From: Bacillota bacterium
GTDB taxonomy: Bacteria > Bacillota > Bacilli > Lactobacillales > Enterococcaceae
Length of the DNA: 16,559 nt
Assembly: GCA_023389005.1 (NCBI GenBank)
Contig: JAEWFE010000024.1
Coordinates: forward strand, 1 to 16,559
Direction: 5' to 3'
Shown here piece by piece: positions 7,027-13,641 of this stretch; the stretch's first letter is position 1; each line of letters starts with the position of its first letter. Below the pieces are notes generated by a model that saw only the letters and a list, made by a program, of their open reading frames with translations, made no database searches and was not told the DNA's origin. Made by a program: the position numbers and the translations under genes.

Positions 7027-7866
7027 ATAGACTATATCATTTTCCCATCTGATTATTTTGATGGTAAGCAAGTAGAAACAGAATACCTTAGCGAATATCA
7101 AGCTTGTCAGACGGAAATTAAAGCTTTCATTTTTAATTATGAAAAATTTTTTGAAGAAAACCGACTAATCTTGAATCAAGTAAATTTTACGCCTGGTAGT
7201 GCTATTTATCGTGGTTGGATGATGACACCAAAACAATACCAATCTTTTTATTCGCAATTAAGAGATAAATATCAGATAGAATTATTAACTTCACCTAAGC
7301 AGTACGAACAATTTCATTTATTTCCAAATATCTATCCCAAATTGGCAGAAGATACACCCAAAATGTTGACCTTTCCATTAGGGATTAAGGTGGATATAGA
7401 AAAAATTCGTTCTCAGATGTCGGCGTTTATGATTAAGGACTACGTGAAATCAGCAAAAGGGACCGAATTACCAAGCCGTATCTCTAGTGCGATTTCCCAG
7501 CAACAATTAGATGAATATCTTGAAATTTTTTATCGATATCGCGGGGATTTACTAACAGGTGGAATCTGTATCAAAGAGTATGTTGAGTTAAAAACATTCA
7601 ATGGCCGACATAATGAATATCGAGTATTTTATGCGAATGGGAATATCATTAGTATTACTGAATCAGTAGCAAATGATGATTTTACCACGCAGCCACCAAG
7701 AGAATTAGTCGAAAAATACCAATATTTACCAAGTCCATTTTATACTGTGGACTATGCCGAGTTAGCTGATGGTTCGTGGATAGTCATTGAAGCTGGCGAT
7801 GGTCAAGTATCAGGATTGAGCGACCATCAAGATAGAGTAGCGTTTATGGAGAGTTTGTGTAATTAA
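7027..7866 (+). CDS. ATP-grasp protein (DUF4343-like), probably using an ATA start codon
   Basis: The first conventional start in this frame is a TTG at 7171, but the frame is open and clearly coding back to about 7024: ATA-ATA then DYIIFPSDYFDGKQ and EYLSEYQACQ. This is the normal N-terminal strand of ATP-grasp proteins of this type (IxFPSDYF), followed by AIYRGWMM near the TTG. ATA at 7027 (or 7024) directly follows the stop of the 62-residue gene, giving about 279 residues. ATP-grasp marks are the lysine-bearing FMIKDYVKSAKG segment and the C-terminal metal-binding strand DGSWIVIEAGDGQVSGL. The family joins a carboxylate to an amine or thiol using ATP through an acyl-phosphate; the substrate is unknown. 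Either a rare ATA start is used, or an ATG was lost and the gene makes a shorter product. Neighbours suggest a small-molecule or peptide modification operon with the GNAT enzyme. Confidence 0.8.
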   Translation: MDYIIFPSDYFDGKQVETEYLSEYQACQTEIKAFIFNYEKFFEENRLILNQVNFTPGSAIYRGWMMTPKQYQSFYSQLRDKYQIELLTSPKQYEQFHLFPNIYPKLAEDTPKMLTFPLGIKVDIEKIRSQMSAFMIKDYVKSAKGTELPSRISSAISQQQLDEYLEIFYRYRGDLLTGGICIKEYVELKTFNGRHNEYRVFYANGNIISITESVANDDFTTQPPRELVEKYQYLPSPFYTVDYAELADGSWIVIEAGDGQVSGLSDHQDRVAFMESLCN

Positions 7867-7881
7867 ATTCATATTATTTTC

Positions 7882-7909
7882 TTGAAATTTAGTCGATAAA
7901 ATGTAAAAA
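7882..7909 (+). promoter_or_regulatory. Possible promoter of the DpnII-type cassette
   Basis: TTGAAA (7882-7887), a 16-base spacer and TAAAAA (7904-7909) lie in the 75-base gap before dpnM. The -35 box is good; the -10 box and spacer are slightly off consensus. Confidence 0.4.
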
Positions 7910-7941
7910 TATTTCTATTGATTAAATTTTTGGGGGAAGTT

Positions 7942-8775
7942 ATGTCAGATTTAAAACTTACACCTTTTGTGAAATGGGCTGGAGGTAAAAAACAATTACT
8001 TGAAAAATTACTTGAGAAAATGCCTTCAGACTATAATACATATTATGAACCATTTATCGGAGGAGGAGCAGTTCTATTTGGCTTGCAACCTCACTCAGCG
8101 GTTATTAATGATGTGAATGAGCAATTGCTAAATGTGTATCATCAAATCAAGAGTGATGAAATTGCTCTGATAAATAAAATAAATGAGCTTGATTCAGTTG
8201 TATGTGATAAAGATTTTTATCTAAGTATACGTGCGAAATACAATGAGAAGATTCAGCATTCAATTTTTGATACAGAATGTGCAGCTTATTTTATTTGGAT
8301 TAATAAGCATTGTTTCAATGGTTTATATCGAGTGAATTCAAAAGGGCTATTTAATGTGCCGTATAATAATAAACAAACAGGTGCTTCAATTGATGAAGAT
8401 AATATCTTAAACATTGCAAATTTCTTGCGTTCAAGCAATATTAAGATTCAACATGGTGATTTTGAACAAGCATGTGCAAATGTTACTTCAGGTGACTTTG
8501 TATATTTTGATTCACCATATGTACCAGCAAGTAATACAGCAAACTTTACTACATACACTAAGGATGGCTTTAGTTATGATGATCATGTGCGTTTAGCAAA
8601 TTTGTTTAAAAAGCTTGATGGTGAAAATGTGAAGCTTATGTTGAGTAATCATAATGTGCCATTGGTTCATGAACTTTATGAAGGATATAATATTGAAGTA
8701 GTCGATGTAAGACGAAATATTAATAGTAAAGCTAATAAACGAGTTGGTAAAGAAGTAATAATAACTAATTATTAA
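7942..8775 (+). CDS. dpnM: DpnII-type DNA adenine methyltransferase (GATC, Dam family)
   Basis: The ATG at 7942 has GGGGGAAG (7932-7939) upstream; an in-frame ATT at 7918 is not needed. The 277-residue product is the usual length for DpnM/Dam alpha-class enzymes, which transfer methyl from S-adenosylmethionine to N6 of adenine in GATC. Visible marks are PFVKWAGGKKQL (residues 8-19), the cofactor loop EPFIGGGAV (36-44), the target-recognition run NGLYRVNSKGLFNVPY (126-141) and motif IV at 190-193. Motif IV reads DSPY instead of the common DPPY; the catalytic Asp and the Pro-Tyr are kept. It is followed by the conserved FTTYTKDGFSYDDHVRLA. In DpnII systems this enzyme protects double-stranded host DNA. 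The next gene starts ten bases after its stop. Confidence 0.95.
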   Translation: MSDLKLTPFVKWAGGKKQLLEKLLEKMPSDYNTYYEPFIGGGAVLFGLQPHSAVINDVNEQLLNVYHQIKSDEIALINKINELDSVVCDKDFYLSIRAKYNEKIQHSIFDTECAAYFIWINKHCFNGLYRVNSKGLFNVPYNNKQTGASIDEDNILNIANFLRSSNIKIQHGDFEQACANVTSGDFVYFDSPYVPASNTANFTTYTKDGFSYDDHVRLANLFKKLDGENVKLMLSNHNVPLVHELYEGYNIEVVDVRRNINSKANKRVGKEVIITNY

Positions 8776-8785
8776 GAGGTTTAAA

Positions 8786-9577
8786 TTGGATTTACAAAAT
8801 TATTTTCAAGAGCAGATTCAAGTCGCACTAAATGATGAAAAGTCTGTTTTAGTTCAGGGAGATTCATTTCATTTATTATCGCAAATGAAGGAAAAATCGA
8901 TTGATATGATTTTTGCCGATCCACCTTATTTTTTAAGTAATGATGGGGTTACTTGTAAAGGTGGCAAGATGGTTTCTGTAAATAAAGGAAATTGGGATAA
9001 AATTAATTCCTTTGAGGATAAACATGATTTTAATCGGCGATGGATACGCTTATGTAAAGCTGTTCTTAAAGATACTGGCACAATATGGATAAGTGGTACG
9101 CTACACAATATTTATAGTATTGGGATGGCTCTAGAACAAGAAGGCTTTAAAATTATTAACAATATTACTTGGCAAAAGACTAATCCACCACCAAATTTGG
9201 CTTGTCGAGCTTTTACTCATAGTACCGAAACTATTCTATGGGCAAAAAAAGATATAAAAAAAGCTAAACACTTATTTCACTATAATTTAATGAAAGAAGA
9301 AAATGGTGGGAAGCAGATGAAGGATGTATGGACAGGTTCGCTAACTCCTAAAAGAGAAAAGAAACTAGGTAAACATCCTACTCAAAAGCCACTATATCTA
9401 TTAAATAGAATAATAGCTGCATCAACGAATGAAGATGATGTAATATTAGATCCATTTTGCGGTAGTTCTACAACTGGAGTAGCTGCAAAAAATTTAGGTA
9501 GAAAATATATAGGGATTGATAATGAATTAGAGTATATAGAATTATCTAAAGCCAGGTTACAAATGGAGGAAAATTGA
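8786..9577 (+). CDS. dpnA: Second DpnII-system adenine methyltransferase (DpnA type, beta class)
   Basis: Translation starts at TTG 8786, with GAGG at 8776-8779 and six bases between; no better in-frame ATG fits. The 263-residue protein has beta-class order: catalytic FADPPYFLS (DPPY at 45-48) first, NITWQKTNPPPNL in the middle, KHPTQKP (196-202), then the cofactor loop LDPFCGSSTTGVAAKNLGR (221-239). The cofactor loop has GSS where GSG is commonest. DpnA methylates adenine in GATC and, unlike DpnM, also acts on single-stranded DNA, which protects incoming transforming strands in pneumococcus. That role is known for the family, not shown here. It lies between dpnM and dpnB and its stop falls two bases before the endonuclease ATG. 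Confidence 0.95.
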   Translation: MDLQNYFQEQIQVALNDEKSVLVQGDSFHLLSQMKEKSIDMIFADPPYFLSNDGVTCKGGKMVSVNKGNWDKINSFEDKHDFNRRWIRLCKAVLKDTGTIWISGTLHNIYSIGMALEQEGFKIINNITWQKTNPPPNLACRAFTHSTETILWAKKDIKKAKHLFHYNLMKEENGGKQMKDVWTGSLTPKREKKLGKHPTQKPLYLLNRIIAASTNEDDVILDPFCGSSTTGVAAKNLGRKYIGIDNELEYIELSKARLQMEEN

Positions 9578-9579
9578 AG

Positions 9580-10425
9580 ATGCGTGATTTTGATTATTGG
9601 TTGTCACAAATGCGAAAGAGTATTAATACTTATAGCTTTTACGTCGATTTTGATAAAGTTTATGCTAATGTTGAGGCAATGAAAATAGAATTAAATATTT
9701 TAAATTCATTAATTGGCTCTCAAAATGTTGAAAAAGATATTCGTTTTATTTTTGAGAAATATCCGGAAACGCTAAAATGCATTCCAACTTTACTTGCTGT
9801 TAGACAAAATGAGATTTATGCCCAAGATGAAGAAGGTTCTTTCTCATTTAATTTTTCAAAACCCAATTATTCAATTGATGAATATATCATGTTTATGAGA
9901 AAAACAGGTCTTTTAAATTTAATTTCTGAACATATAGTTAATAATTTAGTTGACTATGCTTTAGGTATTGAAACGGGACTTGATAGTAATGGCCGCAAAA
10001 ATCGTGGCGGACACCAAATGGAAAATCTTGTAGAGTTATATTTAAAGAAAGCCAATGTTGAATATTATAAGGAAATGTATCTGACAGAAGTTGAAAGTAA
10101 GTGGGATATTGACTTGTCTGCTATTTCAGCAGAAGGTACGACTACAAAGCGATGGGACTTTGTTGTAAAGACACAGGATAAGGTTTATGTGATCGAAACG
10201 AACTTCTATTCTGCTGGTGGTTCAAAATTAAATGAAACCTCTAGAAGTTATAAAATGATTGCTGAAGAAGCGAAGACTATCCCAAATTTTGAATTTATGT
10301 GGATTACTGATGGAGGGGGCTGGAGAAGTGCCCGACGTAATTTAGCAGAAACATTTAATGTGATGGAACATATTTATAATATTACCGATATGGAAAATGG
10401 CGTTTTTGATAAGGTTTTTCATTAA
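9580..10425 (+). CDS. dpnB: DpnII/MboI-type restriction endonuclease, cuts GATC
   Basis: The ATG at 9580 lies nine bases after the GGAGGA site (9565-9570), while a TTG at 9574 would be only three bases away. The 281-residue length fits DpnII (288). The N-terminal half is helical. The active-site region is RWDFVVKTQDKVYVIETNFY, with probable metal ligands D193, E206 and the E-T-N triad (206-208) in place of ExK, then SAGGSKLNETSRSYKM, the most conserved block of the MboI/DpnII family, and FMWITDGGGWRSA. The enzyme cuts unmethylated GATC, so its activity depends on the two upstream methyltransferases made from the same message. A strong terminator follows, and all key residues look intact. Confidence 0.95.
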   Translation: MRDFDYWLSQMRKSINTYSFYVDFDKVYANVEAMKIELNILNSLIGSQNVEKDIRFIFEKYPETLKCIPTLLAVRQNEIYAQDEEGSFSFNFSKPNYSIDEYIMFMRKTGLLNLISEHIVNNLVDYALGIETGLDSNGRKNRGGHQMENLVELYLKKANVEYYKEMYLTEVESKWDIDLSAISAEGTTTKRWDFVVKTQDKVYVIETNFYSAGGSKLNETSRSYKMIAEEAKTIPNFEFMWITDGGGWRSARRNLAETFNVMEHIYNITDMENGVFDKVFH

Positions 10426-10440
10426 TCAAATTAAAGATAT

Positions 10441-10475
10441 AATGCTGCACCGTATGATTTGGTGCAGCATTTTTT
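10441..10475. terminator. Strong two-way terminator between dpnB and the convergent methyltransferase
   Basis: AATGCTGCACC (10441-10451) and GGTGCAGCATT (10461-10471) form a perfect 11-base stem around a nine-base loop, followed by T residues to 10475. On the minus strand the stem directly follows the stop of the 10476-11183 gene, with A/T-rich sequence after it, so it may end both transcripts. Confidence 0.9.
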
Positions 10476-11183
10476 CTATTTGACGAAAACAAAAATATAC
10501 TCATGTGCGAGCAAATAAAAATTCAATTTATCTGACTTATTCTTCCAGTATTGCGTTCCTTTACAATTATGCTGCTCTTTTATGATAATTTCTTTAATCG
10601 TAAACCCCGCTTCAATAAATTTTTGCATAGAATAAAATCCTAATGGTATGACATTTCCCTTTTTTCGAATATCACCAATCATGTAGCTACAAAAATGTCC
10701 ACTTTTCAAAACGCGAAATAACTCCGATGCGATTATGGAAAATTTATCCAAAAAATCAGGATAGTTCAATAGAGACAGATCGTCTGGTAAATTGCTGTAT
10801 CTAATTATATCTGCATATGGGGGATGTGTACAAATAAAATCAATACTACTATCAAGGATATTTGATAAGTCCATGCTATTTTGATTTAGCAGTTTAATTT
10901 GACTCTGACTATCAAAGTTCAATCTTTGTTGACAGATTTTTATTGCTTCAGGATTAATATCGATTCCAATTGCGTGACGATTCAATAATTTGGATTCAAT
11001 GAGTGTGGTACCAGAACCAGCAAAAATATCTAGAATTATTTCATTGGGTTTAGTGTAATTTAGAATTAAATTTCTTGGGATATGTGGGGACCAATTTCCA
11101 CGATAGTCACCTTTATGAGTAGCCCAAGATCCTCTGTCTGGAAAACTCCATATACTGGTCTTCTGTAATTGATATTTTGTCAT
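10476..11183 (-). CDS. Site-specific DNA amino-methyltransferase (N4-cytosine or N6-adenine) of the second R-M system
   Basis: The start ATG (complement of 11181-11183) has AGAGG on the minus strand at 11192-11196, eight bases away; an in-frame GTG at 11190-11192 overlaps that site and is rejected. The product is 235 residues. It opens with SIWSFPDRGSWATHKGDYRG and NWSPHIPRNLILNY, has the cofactor-binding loop LDIFAGSGTTLIES (51-64), then catalytic THPPY (119-123), where the serine of the TSPPY form is replaced by His, and ends with LAHEYIFVFVK. The motif order (I before IV) and small size fit amino-methyltransferases of compact type II systems. TSPPY-like motifs favour N4-cytosine, so this is the more likely product, but THPPY leaves the base uncertain. 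It is divergent from the 162-residue gene and endonuclease at 11285-13105 and presumably protects against that enzyme. Confidence 0.85.
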   Translation of the reverse strand: MTKYQLQKTSIWSFPDRGSWATHKGDYRGNWSPHIPRNLILNYTKPNEIILDIFAGSGTTLIESKLLNRHAIGIDINPEAIKICQQRLNFDSQSQIKLLNQNSMDLSNILDSSIDFICTHPPYADIIRYSNLPDDLSLLNYPDFLDKFSIIASELFRVLKSGHFCSYMIGDIRKKGNVIPLGFYSMQKFIEAGFTIKEIIIKEQHNCKGTQYWKNKSDKLNFYLLAHEYIFVFVK

Positions 11184-11223
11184 AAAAATCACCTCTAATA
11201 GTATAAATACGCAAAATTAAGTA

Positions 11224-11235
11224 AAAAGCGCTTTT
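11224..11235. promoter_or_regulatory. Palindrome in the divergent promoter region
   Basis: AAAAGCGCTTTT is a perfect 12-base palindrome centred in the 101-base gap between the divergent methyltransferase and 162-residue genes. It overlaps the places where both -35 boxes would fall: on the plus strand 17 bases before TAAAAT (11255-11260), on the minus strand about 17 bases before TATACT (complement of 11200-11205). Both -35 boxes are poor, which fits a controlled promoter pair. No gene for a dedicated C-type regulator is seen. Confidence 0.4.
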
Positions 11236-11284
11236 ATACAAAGTAAAAATTGATTAAAATAATAGGTGTAATGGGGTGAATGAA

Positions 11285-11773
11285 ATGCTAAATATTGTAA
11301 AAGTATTTGAGAATGGTACTGTATTATTTTTTGATGAAGGTCAATTTGATGAGTATTGTGTTTATCAGTTAAATGAGGGAGAGAAACAATTTGCACCAAG
11401 AGATAAAAACTACTTTGATTTTTTAAAAACTTTAGCTGATAAGTATGGAGCTGCATATGTATATAAAGATTTTGTGAATATATATAATCGTACAAACAAA
11501 GTGATTGATGATGGCGTATTGCAGCTAATAAGTGATATTGCTAGTAATCGATATAGTGAAGAGAAAGTTACTGTCGATATCCAGTTTACTATTTTGTATA
11601 TGACCATGCTTGCTGAAGAAAATAAAAAATATACAAAATTAGGAAAGCGAATTAAAAGATTAGGTGTTCATGTTTTGCTTTTTGAAAATAAAACAAGTAA
11701 TGAAGCTGCTGACTTTTTGAGAGGTGTACCGTGGCGAGAAATTGATAAAATGTGTTGTGAAAGAGGTTTTTAA
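11285..11773 (+). CDS. Unknown 162-residue protein inside the second R-M system
   Basis: The ATG at 11285 has GGGGTG (11273-11278) six bases upstream; a GTG at 11276 lies within that site. The protein starts with a beta-rich part (MLNIVKVFENGTVLFFDEGQ, YCVYQLNEGEKQF) and continues as mainly helical sequence, with a basic stretch KKYTKLGKRIKRLGVHVLLF and a C-terminus DFLRGVPWREIDKMCCERGF. There is no helix-turn-helix of standard form and no methylase or nuclease motif. It sits between the divergent methyltransferase and the endonuclease, 75 bases before the latter, so it is probably part of this module as an accessory, control or specificity factor; its role is unknown. It could also be an unrelated passenger gene. 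Confidence 0.75.
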   Translation: MLNIVKVFENGTVLFFDEGQFDEYCVYQLNEGEKQFAPRDKNYFDFLKTLADKYGAAYVYKDFVNIYNRTNKVIDDGVLQLISDIASNRYSEEKVTVDIQFTILYMTMLAEENKKYTKLGKRIKRLGVHVLLFENKTSNEAADFLRGVPWREIDKMCCERGF

Positions 11774-11848
11774 TAAAAATCAAAAATGCTTATTTAGATT
11801 TTTTTCGTATTTAATAATTGTAGACACTATTATAAAGGAGTACAAAGT

Positions 11849-13105
11849 ATGGGGAAAAATGATGCAGCATGGGAAAAAGCTTTTGAAGATTTAAAAATTT
11901 TGGATGAAATAGAAAAAAATGGTATTTTTGAAGTTGATGCAAAACAATTAATAAAATATCGTGAGCCACGACTTATGTGTAAAGCTGATACATCAGGTCA
12001 ACGTCCAGAGATATTTCAGAACTATCATTTGAATATTTTACCTAATACTAGAGGAAGCTATATTATTGGAAGATTTAATAATTTTACAAATCTTTCAATA
12101 AACGATCATATTCCAATCGAAACTATTCATATTCCAAATTATATTCGTACGTTTAATAAATTTGCAATTACAAGTGAGAGTAATGCTTTAAATGTAGCTT
12201 ATATATCGGGAGTATTTGATGAAATGGTTGGAAATAATAAATTTAAATTTTTACCGACAATTTCAGGAAGACTTGGTACAGGAGAGTTTGACTTTTTAAT
12301 AGATGGATATAAAGTTAATGTAAAAAATAGTCAGATGGAAATTGATGCTTCATTTGAAAATGATAATTCTGTTGTTTTAATAGAAGCAAAGAATCGAATA
12401 CCAATTGATTTTAATATAAGACAGCTTTATTATCCTTATCGATACTATCATTCTCTTGTTAGAAATAAGAATATTTATCCAATATTTATGACCTATTCAA
12501 ATTCTATTTATCAATTTCATGTTTATGAATTTAAAGAAGTTATGGATATGAAAAGTATTCGTAAAATAGGTCAGAAAAATTTTATCATCAATAAAAGTTT
12601 AACTCTTTCAAATAAAGAATTAATGCAGATTTATAAGTCTGTATTGCCTGATGATGATTTGCTCCATATCCCTTTTCCGCAAGCTAATAGCATAACTAGA
12701 ATTATTGCTATTTTAGATGCATTTGACAAAGATAAAACGAATGATGAACTTTCAGAAGAGATGGGATTGGCAACACGTCAAGGACAATACTATATGCGAG
12801 CTATGGAATATCTGGGTTTAGTTGAAAAATATGATAACAATAGCCGACTTACATCTTTTGGAAAAACGGTAAAAGCTGAAGAAGATATATATCAAAAAAA
12901 TATCTTACTAATAAAATCTATTTTGAAAAAAAGAATATTTAGAGATGCTTTTATAGAATATATGGTGTATGAAGAAATTGATAAGAACAAAACTATTAGA
13001 AATTTGATGGAACTTTACAAAATTAATGCTACAACCGCGGAAAGAAGATTCAATACAATAAAGTCATGGATAGAATGGATTTTTTCATTTACAAATAATA
13101 AGTAA
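11849..13105 (+). CDS. PD-(D/E)xK type II restriction endonuclease with C-terminal winged-helix region
   Basis: The ATG at 11849 is preceded by AAGGAG (11835-11840). The 418-residue product has a nuclease core in its middle: GRLGTGEFDFLIDG (140-153), QMEIDASFEND (162-172) and VVLIEAKNRIP (175-185). This gives a D166...E179-x-K181 catalytic set of the PD-(D/E)xK fold. The region 285-330, TNDELSEEMGLATRQGQYYM then EYLGLVEK, reads as a winged helix, probably for target recognition. The C-terminus is helical and basic. The gene is paired with the divergent methyltransferase at 10476-11183, and no other methylase is nearby, so it most likely cuts a site that enzyme protects; the site is not predictable by eye. 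A 15-base gap with a good ribosome site leads to the next gene. Confidence 0.85.
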   Translation: MGKNDAAWEKAFEDLKILDEIEKNGIFEVDAKQLIKYREPRLMCKADTSGQRPEIFQNYHLNILPNTRGSYIIGRFNNFTNLSINDHIPIETIHIPNYIRTFNKFAITSESNALNVAYISGVFDEMVGNNKFKFLPTISGRLGTGEFDFLIDGYKVNVKNSQMEIDASFENDNSVVLIEAKNRIPIDFNIRQLYYPYRYYHSLVRNKNIYPIFMTYSNSIYQFHVYEFKEVMDMKSIRKIGQKNFIINKSLTLSNKELMQIYKSVLPDDDLLHIPFPQANSITRIIAILDAFDKDKTNDELSEEMGLATRQGQYYMRAMEYLGLVEKYDNNSRLTSFGKTVKAEEDIYQKNILLIKSILKKRIFRDAFIEYMVYEEIDKNKTIRNLMELYKINATTAERRFNTIKSWIEWIFSFTNNK

Positions 13106-13120
13106 CTAATCGGAGGTCCT

Positions 13121-13588
13121 ATGCTTACTTTTAAACAGTTGATTGATTTAAATAATGCATATATTGATTTTTGCGAATATGAATATGGTCAGGAAGAACC
13201 TCTAGTTGATTTTTCGCAACCAGTTCAAACGTTTACTCGAGAGGTTCTCCCGCAAATGATCGATATTGCCTATACGGATGACGTGGAGGATAGTTTAGGA
13301 CATTATCACTATGAAGTTGCGGCGAAGGTTGATATTCAAAATTGCGAGGAGCTCTATCAACTTTCTAACGAGAAATTGACTGTTATCTGCGTGAAAGAGA
13401 CTTCGGTGGATGAGATCATTTACAATTTGCGCAAGTGCTCTTTTGATGATTGGATTACCTGTACAAATTGGATAGATTATGATGAAGTCACGCAGCTTAC
13501 GGATGGAGTAATCAGCGAAGAAAATTTGTTTGCATTACATCCAGAAATGAAAAGGATAGAAATTGTGCGTTTGGCATCTTTCATCTGA
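13121..13588 (+). CDS. Unknown acidic 155-residue protein between endonuclease and helicase
   Basis: The ATG at 13121 has GGAGG (13112-13116) at good spacing and lies 15 bases after the endonuclease stop. The protein is very acidic (DFCEYEYGQEEPLVDF, DDVEDSLGHYHYEV) with a probable alpha/beta fold, and has no catalytic motif, signal peptide or membrane segment. Its base composition is richer in G+C than the endonuclease gene before it and closer to the helicase gene after it. It may therefore be an original neighbour of the helicase next to which the R-M genes were inserted. I do not recognise it. A separate promoter for the helicase follows its stop. Confidence 0.75.
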   Translation: MLTFKQLIDLNNAYIDFCEYEYGQEEPLVDFSQPVQTFTREVLPQMIDIAYTDDVEDSLGHYHYEVAAKVDIQNCEELYQLSNEKLTVICVKETSVDEIIYNLRKCSFDDWITCTNWIDYDEVTQLTDGVISEENLFALHPEMKRIEIVRLASFI

Positions 13589-13601
13589 TTCTTTTCCTTA
13601 G

Positions 13602-13607
13602 TATAAT
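13602..13607 (+). promoter_or_regulatory. Probable -10 box for the PLD-helicase gene
   Basis: A perfect TATAAT lies 34 bases before the TTG start. The best -35 candidate (CTTTCA, 18 bases upstream) is weak. Confidence 0.5.
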
Positions 13608-13641
13608 GATATTAGTTATGAATGAAATGTAGGTGTTAGTC

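Noticed and set aside
11775..11803. A terminator between the 162-residue gene and the endonuclease
   Set aside because: The only stem (AAAAATC/GATTTTT) is seven pairs of mostly A-T with a 15-base loop, too weak to call.
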